NCBI GenBank assembly: GCA_035946955.1
Contig: DASYYE010000120.1
Coordinates: 1-8,576, forward strand
Origin: DASYYE01 sp035946955
GTDB taxonomy: Bacteria; Actinomycetota; Actinomycetes; Streptosporangiales; Streptosporangiaceae
Reading direction: 5' to 3'
DNA length: 8,576 nucleotides
The notes beneath the pieces are model-generated. The model did not search any database, was not told the DNA's origin, and worked only from the letters and a program-made list of their open reading frames with translations. Each line of letters opens with the position of its first letter. Positions within the stretch are counted from its first letter, which is position 1. Below, piece after piece: positions 1 to 5,424 of the stretch. The position numbers were made by a program, and so were the translations under genes.

Positions 1-77
1 ACTTCGCCGCCTTCGAGCAGCCAGCCATCTTCGTCGACGAAGTCCGCGCCGCATTCCGCTCGTTCCGCGGCGGATGA
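1..77 (+). CDS. Alpha/beta hydrolase (epoxide-hydrolase type), C-terminal fragment
   Basis: The window opens inside a gene: reading from base 3 gives 24 residues starting FAAFEQPAIFVDEVRAAFRS and ending at TGA 75-77. The pattern (H)FAAFEQPxxFVxEVRAFFR is typical of the extreme C-terminus of epoxide-hydrolase-like alpha/beta hydrolases, where the catalytic histidine immediately precedes this segment. The two bases before the first full codon are AC, compatible with a CAC histidine codon cut by the window edge. Such enzymes use an Asp-His-Asp triad to hydrolyse epoxides or related esters and halides in the cytoplasm. The catalytic Asp and the cap domain lie outside the window, so the substrate cannot be judged. 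No gene follows closely on this strand, so this is probably the end of its transcription unit. Confidence 0.75.
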   Translation, partial: FAAFEQPAIFVDEVRAAFRSFRGG

Positions 78-82
78 TCTTG

Positions 83-130
83 GTGGGTGCCGTCCTAATG
101 AGCCTCAGACCCTGTCAGATCGGCACCCAC
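83..130. terminator. Candidate stem-loop after the hydrolase gene
   Basis: GTGGGTGCCG (83-92) is perfectly complementary to CGGCACCCAC (121-130), giving a 10-bp GC-rich stem with a 28-base loop. It starts 6 bases after the hydrolase stop codon, where a terminator is expected. There is no T-tract and the loop is long, so a plain intrinsic terminator is not certain. Actinobacterial terminators often lack the T-tract. Confidence 0.35.
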
Positions 131-184
131 GATCGGCTGACGGCCGCAAAAGGAAGCCCTAGCTGCCCCAACCGCCATGAACAG

Positions 185-203
185 TTCGCCCGATCCGGGC
201 GAA
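185..203. repeat. Perfect 8-bp hairpin with 3-base loop
   Basis: TTCGCCCG (185-192) and CGGGCGAA (196-203) are perfect inverted repeats separated by ATC. The stem is short but very stable and lies in the gene-free spacer about 110 bases after the hydrolase stop. It may be a second termination hairpin or a protein-binding site. No adjacent T-tract is present. Confidence 0.35.
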
Positions 204-452
204 AGGTGCCAAACAACCGCGACGGGAACTCTCGCAGCGCGCCGAGCGCCGGGTTCCGCGGAAGGACTGGCTGCCCGGCAGAGAGAGAAAACGGCCGTGC
301 GGCCTACATACGGCAATCAGATATATAAGCGACTCATGCCTACATTACATCAGACGATACGAGTGGAATACAGCTTAAAAGTCTCGCTAGTCCTAGGATT
401 CTTCGCCGACCCAACCTCCGTTACATCACCACCTAAATCAGTCTACCTACTT

Positions 453-482
453 TTGGCCGGCTTAGTAACTGGCGCGTATGAT
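453..482 (+). promoter_or_regulatory. Sigma-70-type promoter for the NTF2-like gene
   Basis: TTGGCC (453-458) and TATGAT (477-482) are separated by 18 bases. The -10 box matches TATAAT at five of six positions and stands out in this GC-rich window. Transcription would start near 489, giving a leader of roughly 33 bases with AGGAG (512-516) six bases before the ATG at 523. Confidence 0.5.
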
Positions 483-522
483 GGCCGCATCGCAGTTCAA
501 CCACCACGAACAGGAGACCGCG

Positions 523-927
523 ATGTCCGAGTCCTATTCACTCGCCACTGAACCCGAAGGCGTCGTCCCGTCGCTGATTGAGCGATTTAACTCCGGCAAG
601 GTCAGCGCGATGATGGGCTTGTACGACTCGGAGGCCGTGCTCATCGCGGACGACGGCCGAACCGTCACTGATCGCGCCGAGATCGCTGCCGAACTCGAGC
701 GCGATCTCAGCCTCGGCCTGCCGTTGGAGGCCAGGGCGCGCCATGTGTTCGTTGCAGGCGATATCGCCGAGATCGTGGTGGACTGGTCAATTGATGGCAC
801 AGGTCCCGACGGCGAGCACGTGCACGTCGAAGGCTCGGCAAGCGATATCGCGCGCCGCGGCGCGGATGGACTCTGGCGGAACCTGATCGACAATCGTCGT
901 GGGACGGCGGTGCGACAGCCCGCCTGA
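523..927 (+). CDS. SnoaL/DUF4440-like NTF2-fold protein
   Basis: A 134-residue cytoplasmic protein of the NTF2-like superfamily (SnoaL_2/DUF4440, often annotated SgcJ/EcaC family). The pattern is characteristic: an N-terminal helix with LIERFNSGKVSAMMGLYD (18-35), the strand EAVLIADDGRTV, an alpha segment DRAEIAAELER (50-60), the central strands HVFVAGDIAEIVVDWSIDGTGPDG (74-97), and a terminal DGLWRNLIDN (115-124). The last matches the family's DGxWRxxIDNP ending with the usual proline replaced by arginine. Such cones bind small hydrophobic ligands and may act as isomerase, cyclase or dehydratase, but many have no known reaction and no substrate can be assigned here. ATG 523 is chosen because AGGAG (512-516) lies six bases upstream; the upstream in-frame ATGs (478 and 481) lie in the promoter and lack a binding site. 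It appears monocistronic. Confidence 0.8.
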   Translation: MSESYSLATEPEGVVPSLIERFNSGKVSAMMGLYDSEAVLIADDGRTVTDRAEIAAELERDLSLGLPLEARARHVFVAGDIAEIVVDWSIDGTGPDGEHVHVEGSASDIARRGADGLWRNLIDNRRGTAVRQPA

Positions 928-1137
928 CACGTGTGCGCCACGGCAGCTCTCGGCGATGGACCCACTGTTCAGCGCGGCGTCGACGATCATCGCCACGTGG
1001 TGAAATTGCCCGTATCACGGAAGATTAGGTTTCCACGCTCAAGCCTCACGTGAACGGGCCGTCGGTTGGGTAATACCACTGCGCTTCATGTGGAAGGCGG
1101 TAGGGGTCCCGCGGGTAGTTAGGGTCTCGGTTGCGGG

Positions 1138-1308
1138 CTACCGGGCAGGGATGGCGAGAACTTGGGGATGGGCCCGGCCGTAGTGCGCGGTCAGGACCTC
1201 GCTGAGATTGCCGGGCCGGTACGCAACGGTGCGGTGACATATCTCGCAGCGCGTGACCGGTAGATGGGTAATGGTGACCGGAAAGCGGCGGGAACTTGGC
1301 TTGCTCAT
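1138..1308 (-). CDS. Small zinc-finger-like protein (CxxC ... HxxxxH)
   Basis: A 56-codon gene read on the minus strand from ATG 1308 to TAG 1138-1140. The protein starts MSKPSSRRFPVTITHLPVTR, continues CEICHRTVAYRPGNLSEVL, and ends TAHYGRAHPQVLAIPAR. It carries CEIC (a CxxC knuckle) and, about 20 residues later, HYGRAH (HxxxxH), spaced as in a single C2H2-type zinc-binding unit. The basic N-terminus and conserved-looking SRRFPVTxTHLPxTRCxIC core resemble small actinobacterial hypothetical proteins I have seen, but I know no function. Nucleic-acid binding is only an inference. Three candidate starts exist (1317, 1311, 1308). GGAG lies just before the ATG at 1308 with a short 3-base gap, and MSKP is the more usual beginning. 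Starting at 1317 adds MEM. It converges with the NTF2-like gene and diverges from the VOC gene. Confidence 0.6.
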   Translation of the reverse strand: MSKPSSRRFPVTITHLPVTRCEICHRTVAYRPGNLSEVLTAHYGRAHPQVLAIPAR

Positions 1309-1576
1309 CATCTCCATGATGCCAGGCCCGCCAGCGTGATCTTGCTGTACCAGACGGTGCGTCGCGGTTAGCGGCAGCCTCGGGCCGAGTGATCCGGGGC
1401 AGATGTCCGTCCCCGGGCAGCTATGACCAACAGGCCGTCAGGCACTCCAGCTCGAACGCTCGGACGCGGCAGATGAGGATGGCGTTCTGCGGTCTCGGTT
1501 CCATGCTTGGCGTGATCAGGATCCGTGCGGCTAAACCAGGTGACCTGCGGGGGGAGAGCGTGGTTGGGTTCCGAAC

Positions 1577-1924
1577 ATGCCGAGTGTGATTAAGTCCGTT
1601 TCCTTCGATGCTGTCGATGCGCTCGCTCTCGCCAGGTTCTGGGCGGCTGTCTTTGGCTCGGATGTGGATGAGGCCTCGACCACGGACAAGGCGTTCGTCG
1701 AGGCCGCAGGCTGGGGTGGGCCGAACATCTGGTTCACGAGGGTCCCTGAGCCCAAGGCCGCGAAGAACCGCGTGCATTTCGACCTGCGGGCTCCGGAAAC
1801 CGTCGCCGCCGAGGTGTCGAGGCTAGAGAAGCTGGGGGCCACCGTCCTCTCCAGCCATGTCGGCCACGCCGTGATGCAAGATCCGGAGGGTAACGAGTTC
1901 TGCGTCGAACCCGGTCCGCGATAG
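1577..1924 (+). CDS. VOC family / glyoxalase-like domain protein
   Basis: A 115-residue single-domain protein of the vicinal oxygen chelate superfamily, glyoxalase-like type (Glyoxalase_6). Recognisable parts are the opening strand IKSVSFDAVD (5-14), helix ALARFWAAVFG (17-27), strand NIWFTRVPEPKAAKNRVHFDL (50-70), helix ETVAAEVSRLEKLGATVL (74-91) and terminal DPEGNEFCVEP (102-112). His67 and Glu111 sit where VOC metal ligands fall, so a divalent metal may be bound. Members include lyases, dioxygenases, resistance proteins and many uncharacterised proteins, and no substrate is evident. ATG 1577 fits the family start, but the only clear purine-rich site (GGGGAGAG, 1551-1558) is 18 bases upstream, which is long. 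GTG 1586 is in frame but has no better site. No tight operon partner. Confidence 0.85.
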   Translation: MPSVIKSVSFDAVDALALARFWAAVFGSDVDEASTTDKAFVEAAGWGGPNIWFTRVPEPKAAKNRVHFDLRAPETVAAEVSRLEKLGATVLSSHVGHAVMQDPEGNEFCVEPGPR

Positions 1925-1951
1925 CAGTTCCTGCCCCGGCGACGAGCGCCA

Positions 1952-1981
1952 GCTGCTGGCCGCGGCACACGATCCAGCAGC
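1952..1981. terminator. Candidate terminator hairpin after the VOC gene
   Basis: GCTGCTGG (1952-1959) and CCAGCAGC (1974-1981) form a perfect 8-bp stem with a 14-base GC-rich loop, beginning 27 bases after the VOC stop codon. No T-tract follows. Position and stem strength suggest transcription termination between the VOC and SDR genes. Confidence 0.35.
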
Positions 1982-2110
1982 GGCATGTGCGCGTGTTTAC
2001 GTTGCCGGTGATTATGGATGGTTAGCAGGCCAGGTCGGCTGGCGGGTGCGGCTGCTGCCTGTGGGTGTTGGGTGGGCAACGGCCTGCATGAGCGAGGGAG
2101 ATGAGTCTGG

Positions 2111-2869
2111 GTGAAGCCTGTACTGGAGGGCACCGTCGCGCTGGTGACCGGGGCGTCGAGTGGTATCGGCGCGGCCACCGCATCTGCCCTGGCCGCCCAG
2201 GGCGCGGCCGTGGCGCTGGCGGCGCGGCGCGGGGACAGGCTGGGCGCGCTCGCCGCTGACATCCGGGAGCAGGGCGGCAGCGCGCTGGTGCTGGAGTGTG
2301 ACGTGACCGACGAGCGGCAGGCGGCCGGTGCGGTGGAGCGCACGGTGGGCGAGCTGGGACGTCTGGACACGCTCATCAACAACGCAGGCGTGATGCTGCT
2401 CGGCCCCGTGGCCGGAGCGCCGGTGCCGGAGTGGCAGCAGATGGTGCAGCTCAACGTGCTCGGCCTGCTCTACTGCGCACACGCGGCCTTGCCGCACCTG
2501 CTGCGCGCCGCCGAGGACGAGCCGCGCCACGTCGCCGACATGGTGAACATCAGCTCAGTGGCGGGCCGGGCGGCCCGTGCCGGCAATGGCGTCTACTCGC
2601 TGACCAAGCACGGTGCCGGCGCGTTCAGCGAGTCGCTGCGCCAGGAGGTGACCAGGCGGTATGTGCGCGTCTCCCTGGTCGAGCCAGGGGCGACGGCAAC
2701 GGAACTGGCCAGCCACAACCGGCCCGAGGTGCTGGAGAGCATCCGAAGCCAGTTCGGGCAGAGGATGGACGCCGCCGACATCGCTGACGCCATCACCTAC
2801 ATCGTCACCCGCCCGCGGCATGTCGCGGTCAATGAGATGCTGATCCGCCCCACCGAACAAGAGCGATGA
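2111..2869 (+). CDS. Classical SDR family NAD(P)-dependent oxidoreductase
   Basis: A 252-residue classical short-chain dehydrogenase/reductase, normal for the family. Visible motifs: cofactor loop TGASSGIG (13-20), a basic pair Arg39-Arg40 after the second strand (suggesting NADPH rather than NADH), CDVTD (63-67), NNAG (90-93), catalytic Ser in NISSVAG (146-152), the YSLTK active site with Tyr162 and Lys166, and EPGATATEL (191-199) after the sixth strand. It resembles the YdfG-like clade acting on small hydroxy acids, amino-acid derivatives or ketones, but the substrate cannot be fixed. The catalytic tetrad is intact and the protein is soluble. The start is GTG 2111, with GAGGGAG (2094-2100) ten bases upstream; nearby ATGs are out of frame. 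It stands alone in its orientation, with loose spacing on both sides. Confidence 0.92.
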   Translation: MKPVLEGTVALVTGASSGIGAATASALAAQGAAVALAARRGDRLGALAADIREQGGSALVLECDVTDERQAAGAVERTVGELGRLDTLINNAGVMLLGPVAGAPVPEWQQMVQLNVLGLLYCAHAALPHLLRAAEDEPRHVADMVNISSVAGRAARAGNGVYSLTKHGAGAFSESLRQEVTRRYVRVSLVEPGATATELASHNRPEVLESIRSQFGQRMDAADIADAITYIVTRPRHVAVNEMLIRPTEQER

Positions 2870-2895
2870 CCCGGCACGGGCTGGTCATAGCGGCC

Positions 2896-2918
2896 CGATC
2901 CGCGGCATGACAGTGCGT
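2896..2918 (+). repeat. 23-bp direct repeat, left copy
   Basis: The sequence here, including GCGGCATGACAGTGCGT, recurs at 3310-3332 with 22 of 23 bases identical (C at 2900 versus A at 3314). The two copies flank the DUF5302-type gene, 414 bp apart, in the same orientation. This copy lies between the SDR stop and the DUF5302 start. Confidence 0.6.
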
Positions 2919-3017
2919 TCGGCGGCGACGCCGATCACTACCAGCTACCCTGCCAGGCGGCATGCCAGCATCACATGTGCGATGCTGTGGATATGGTCGT
3001 CCCGGGAGGAGGTCTGC

Positions 3018-3212
3018 ATGACTGACGCCGCGCTGGAGCCTGAAGGTTCCGAGGAAGAGATCAAGCGCAAGTTCCGCGAGGCGCTGGAACGCAAGCGCGC
3101 CAAGCATGCGGACGCGAACGCAGCCCGCGGTGGCAAGGACGCCGGGAAGATCCACGGCGCCCGCGGCCTGGCCCGGAGCCGGCGTTCGTTTCGCCGCAAG
3201 ACCGGCGGTTGA
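3018..3212 (+). CDS. DUF5302-type small basic protein
   Basis: A 64-residue protein matching the actinobacterial DUF5302 pattern: an acidic N-terminus (MTDAALEPEGSEEE), a helical charged segment IKRKFREALERKRAKHAD (15-32), a glycine-rich stretch, then KIHGARG and a strongly basic tail SRRSFRRKTGG. No catalytic residues, cysteines or membrane segment are visible and the family has no known function. The basic helix and tail would suit nucleic-acid or ribosome contact, but that is only inference. ATG 3018 is chosen because AGGAGG (3007-3012) lies five bases upstream, a near-ideal site. An earlier in-frame ATG at 2907 would start inside the direct repeat and has no support. The gene is isolated and framed by the 23-bp direct repeat. 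Confidence 0.85.
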   Translation: MTDAALEPEGSEEEIKRKFREALERKRAKHADANAARGGKDAGKIHGARGLARSRRSFRRKTGG

Positions 3213-3240
3213 ACGGATGACTGGGCGCACCATGCAGCGG

Positions 3241-3303
3241 CCGAACGACCATCAGATGAGCGCAATAGCGCGAAGATCGCCATCCCGTCACCGAACGACC
3301 ATC
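3241..3303 (+). repeat. 13-bp direct repeat pair, 50 bp apart
   Basis: CCGAACGACCATC occurs at 3241-3253 and again at 3291-3303. Gapped similarity seems to continue (AGCGCAATAGCGCG after the first, AGCGCGATACGCGG after the second), suggesting a degenerate 50-bp tandem duplication that runs into the right copy of the 23-bp repeat. Confidence 0.5.
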
Positions 3304-3309
3304 TCAGCG

Positions 3310-3332
3310 CGATACGCGGCATGACAGTGCGT
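3310..3332 (+). repeat. 23-bp direct repeat, right copy
   Basis: Second copy of the repeat at 2896-2918, one mismatch, same orientation. It lies about 100 bases downstream of the DUF5302 stop codon, so the two copies bracket that gene. Confidence 0.6.
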
Positions 3333-3396
3333 GGCTGTGTTGAGTCGCGAGGGCGGGGATCGCAGGAGGGCAGGATTGTTCACGAAGCGGTCAGAC

Positions 3397-3421
3397 CCAG
3401 CAGGCCAGTCTGGCTTGCTGG
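3397..3421. terminator. Strong 11-bp hairpin, candidate terminator
   Basis: CCAGCAGGCCA (3397-3407) pairs with TGGCTTGCTGG (3411-3421) around a 3-base loop, with one G-T wobble. It lies between two convergent genes (DUF5302 ending at 3212 and the methyltransferase ending at 3631), so it could stop transcription from either side. It is about 200 bases from both stops and has no T-tract. Confidence 0.35.
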
Positions 3422-3630
3422 CGACGCTGGCCCCATTCGGGGTATCGCATCTGGCCGTTAGCGGCTATGACGCTGCGAGAGTTGGCGGGCAAGCGGATCG
3501 TCGCTGGTGCTGTCGACCGCCGATCACCAGCCGAGGCTAGCCGCGTGCGATGCCGGACGGTGTTCTGCCTGGCGAAGATAGTGCCAGCAGCCCGCGCTGG
3601 CGGTGGTATCGCAGGCGGCCGCGGTGCCGG

Positions 3631-4374
3631 TCAGGCTCTGGCGGTAATCAGGCGGTAGCCGAGGTCAAGCTGGGTCAGTTCCAGCAGTCCGGCGTGCTCG
3701 CGCTGCCAGCGGCCCGACTGCAGGTCTGCAGCCAGCCGGGCCAGACCGACCCCGACCATGCCGCTGCCGGTCTTGGTGAACAGCGACATCCCGGCTTGCA
3801 CTGCCGGGTCGAGATAGGCATCTGGCCGCCGCCAGAAAGCGGCGCCGAACCCGTCGGTGCAATCGTGCGGTACGGGGACCGGCGTGATGACCGGATCGGC
3901 AAGCAGCGACATGAGCCGGTCCACCGGCACCGCCAGTGCGGCGTCGGCGGCTCGCACTTCCGGGAGATATTCCGAGAGCAGCCAGAACTTTTCGCCGATC
4001 ACGTCGGCGTCCCAGGTCAGCACGACCAGGCGATGCCTAGCGATCCGGCGCATCTCGGCGATCCCGGCCGCCAGGTCAGTCCAGTGATGCACAGTCAGCA
4101 GCGCCAGGGCCGCGTCAGCGCAGTTGTCGCGGAGCGGCACGTGCTCAGCGGCTGCCATGATCGCGGGTGCTGCTCCGTGCGGCCGCTGGCCGATCATGGT
4201 CTGGCTAGGCTCGATGGCGGCGATAGTCTGGGCCGGCTCATACGAACCCGTTCCGGCGCCGACGTTAACGACAGACGCGGATCCGGCCAGCGCCTGGCCG
4301 ATCTGCGCTGCGACCCGCGGGTCAGCCCGGCGGGTCGCACTGTAACTGCGGCCCAGCGTGTCATACAGCGCCAT
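3631..4374 (-). CDS. Class I SAM-dependent methyltransferase
   Basis: A 247-residue class I (Rossmann-fold) methyltransferase. The N-terminus MALYDTLGRSYSATRRADPR is a common opening of ubiE/UbiG-like actinobacterial methyltransferases. Motif I is VVNVGAGTGSYE (35-46), followed by the acidic end of strand 2 in AIEPS (Glu55), the motif around AAEHVPLRDNCADAAL (75-90) and LLTVHHWTD (92-100). The C-terminal half, with WDAD (121-124), FWLLSEYLPEV and a final LDLGYRLITAR, would form the substrate cap. Methyl acceptor unknown; a small molecule is more likely than DNA because no NPPY-type motif is present. ATG 4374 is preferred, since GAGG (4387-4384) is nine bases upstream. ATG 4380 adds MS with only three bases spacing, and ATG 4458 lacks a site. 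No operon partner: it converges with the DUF5302 gene and diverges from the transposase remnant. Confidence 0.88.
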   Translation of the reverse strand: MALYDTLGRSYSATRRADPRVAAQIGQALAGSASVVNVGAGTGSYEPAQTIAAIEPSQTMIGQRPHGAAPAIMAAAEHVPLRDNCADAALALLTVHHWTDLAAGIAEMRRIARHRLVVLTWDADVIGEKFWLLSEYLPEVRAADAALAVPVDRLMSLLADPVITPVPVPHDCTDGFGAAFWRRPDAYLDPAVQAGMSLFTKTGSGMVGVGLARLAADLQSGRWQREHAGLLELTQLDLGYRLITARA

Positions 4375-4586
4375 CGACATGATCCTCGCACGACGGTTGC
4401 GCAATGGTGCCTCAGCGGCATAGAAAGCGTGCGATTCGTGCGGCAGGCTCGGTCTCATGCGGTTCGACCGACTGCGATGCGGAAAGCTTGGAAAAAGTCT
4501 TGGCCGGGGTGTCGTATCGACACGAGTGCGTTCGTGGAGAAGGTGAGCGGCAGTCGTCTGGGCTGCCCGTGAGCAGAGGAGCTTGA

Positions 4587-4937
4587 GATGGCGTTACCCG
4601 CCGGATCCAGCCCCTGGCCGGCCAGAAGAAATGGCGCACTGTCACCATCTACGCCATCACCAGCCTGACCGCCAGCCAGGCTGACCCCGCCCAGCTCGCC
4701 GCCTGGATCTGCGGCCACTGGCAAATCGAAGCCCTGCACCACGTCCGCGACGTCACCTACGCCGAAGACGCCTCCCAGGTCCGGACCCGCAACGGCCCCC
4801 AGACCATGGCCACCCTCCGAAACCTGGCCATCGGCATCTTCAAGCTCGAAGGCGCCAGCAACATCGCAGCTGCCACTCGCTACCACGCCCGTAACGCAAC
4901 CCGAGCCCTGGCCACTCTCAGACTCATACCGGCATGA
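4587..4937 (+). pseudogene. ISAs1-family transposase, C-terminal remnant
   Basis: An open frame of 116 residues with no proper start codon, ending at TGA 4935-4937, matches the last third of ISAs1-family (DDE_Tnp_1-type) transposases. Matching segments are KKWRTVTIYAITSLTASQAD (14-33), a helix PAQLAAWICGHWQIE (34-48), HHVRDVTYAEDASQVRTRNG (51-70) and PQTMATLRNLAIGI (71-84). Full-length family members are about 370-440 residues, so the part with the first two catalytic Asp residues is missing. An in-frame TGA at 4584-4586 blocks any longer reading. The glutamate in GHWQIE (residue 48) fits the third DDE residue, but the usual following Asn (IEN) is Ala. The element cannot transpose. The left end was not found; the right boundary may lie near 4938-4975, next to the neighbouring broken gene. 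Confidence 0.85.
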
Positions 4938-4949
4938 CCAAAACGGACA

Positions 4950-5191
4950 TCACGCCACTATGCCGGGGCCTTGGGACTGGCCGTCGCTGCCGCCGAGCAG
5001 GAAGACGAACCGCTCCAGGTCGGCGCAGCCGGGCCAGGCCGTAGGCGGGGTGGCCGACGAACTGTTCCAGGGAGGCGGCCGGGGCTGCGGGCCAGCCATT
5101 CGCTGAGGAATTGCAGCATCAGGCGCACCCCCTCGGGGTCACCCCACGGTGCCCGGATCACCAGTTCGCACCCGGCCGGTGCCCCGATCAT
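4950..5191 (-). pseudogene. Unknown protein gene broken by two frameshifts
   Basis: On the minus strand three consecutive reading frames each show strong third-position G/C bias and sensible protein. Frame A, from ATG 5191 to about 5085, gives MIGAPAGCELVIRAP, then WGDPEGVRLMLQFLSEWLA. Frame B, about 5085 to 5025, gives PAASLEQFVGHPAYGLARL. Frame C, 5024 to TGA 4950-4952, gives ADLERFVFLLGGSDGQSQ and a short tail. Joined, they read as one compact protein of about 80 residues. I do not recognise the family. The simplest reading is a gene inactivated by two small indels, near 5080-5090 and near 5025. Its 3' end lies only 12 bases from the ISAs1 transposase stop, so the insertion may have replaced the original C-terminus. 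Sequencing error is an alternative explanation for the shifts. Confidence 0.5.
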
Positions 5192-5278
5192 GCCCCGGGC
5201 CGGGTCGCTGCTGGGTTGCTGAGAAGGCCGGCGACCTCCAGAAAAAATCAAGCATCCATCCAGTCCCTGGTCCGCATA

Positions 5279-5398
5279 ATGGCTGGGTCGGTTTATGGCC
5301 TGGACTTGTGCGTCTACGGTGAGGGTGAGATCTGGGTCCCGTCCGGCTCCGGCTGGTGGGACGAGGCCGGCCAGGCCACCACCGCGACGGTCTGCTGA
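5279..5398 (+). CDS. Possible 39-residue hypothetical protein or gene fragment
   Basis: ATG 5279 to TGA 5396-5398 encodes 39 residues beginning MAGSVYGLDLCVYGEGEIWV and ending WWDEAGQATTATVC. Third codon positions are mostly G/C as in real genes here, and the composition (Trp, Tyr, Asp, Gly, two Cys) looks protein-like. There is no clear ribosome binding site and no family I recognise. It may be the remnant of a larger gene in this decayed zone rather than a functional small gene. It ends 26 bases before the start of the secreted repeat protein on the same strand, so the two could be co-transcribed. Confidence 0.3.
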   Translation: MAGSVYGLDLCVYGEGEIWVPSGSGWWDEAGQATTATVC

Positions 5399-5424
5399 CG
5401 GCTGGGACGTGCTAAGGGGTATTG

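Larger units (their letters stand above)
78..522. other. Gene-free spacer with low-GC second half
   Basis: Over 400 bases with no convincing coding sequence. The ORFs that cross it lack a ribosome binding site, third-position G/C bias and recognisable protein motifs. The first 130 bases contain two inverted repeats (83-130 and 185-203). From about 305 to 475 the base composition drops well below the rest of the window (for example ATATATAAG near 320 and TAGTCCTAGG near 388). The stretch ends in a promoter-like sequence for the NTF2-like gene. The low-GC part could be a long regulatory region or foreign sequence; nothing in it identifies a function. Confidence 0.5.
3213..3630. other. Gene-free spacer with repeats and a hairpin
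   Basis: About 420 bases between the DUF5302 gene and the 3' end of the methyltransferase gene. ORFs crossing it have no ribosome binding site or recognisable motif and their codon use is unlike neighbouring genes. It contains a 13-bp direct repeat pair (3241/3291), the right copy of the 23-bp repeat (3310-3332) and a strong hairpin (3397-3421). From 3430 to 3630 I see nothing identifiable. Confidence 0.5.

Noticed and set aside
74..551. Overlapping plus- and minus-strand frames in the first spacer
   Set aside because: No ribosome binding site, no codon bias and no motif; part of the sequence is low in GC with AT-rich codons unlike any neighbouring gene.
1531..2454. 307-codon minus-strand frame across the VOC and SDR genes
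   Set aside because: It covers two well-supported genes on the other strand and shows Ser/Pro/Arg/Ala-rich shadow composition.
3331..3658. Small plus-strand frames between the DUF5302 gene and the methyltransferase
   Set aside because: They have irregular codon use and no ribosome binding site or family resemblance.
3550..4572. 340-codon plus-strand frame opposite the methyltransferase
   Set aside because: The opposite strand has clear class I methyltransferase motifs, and this frame has none and lacks a start site.
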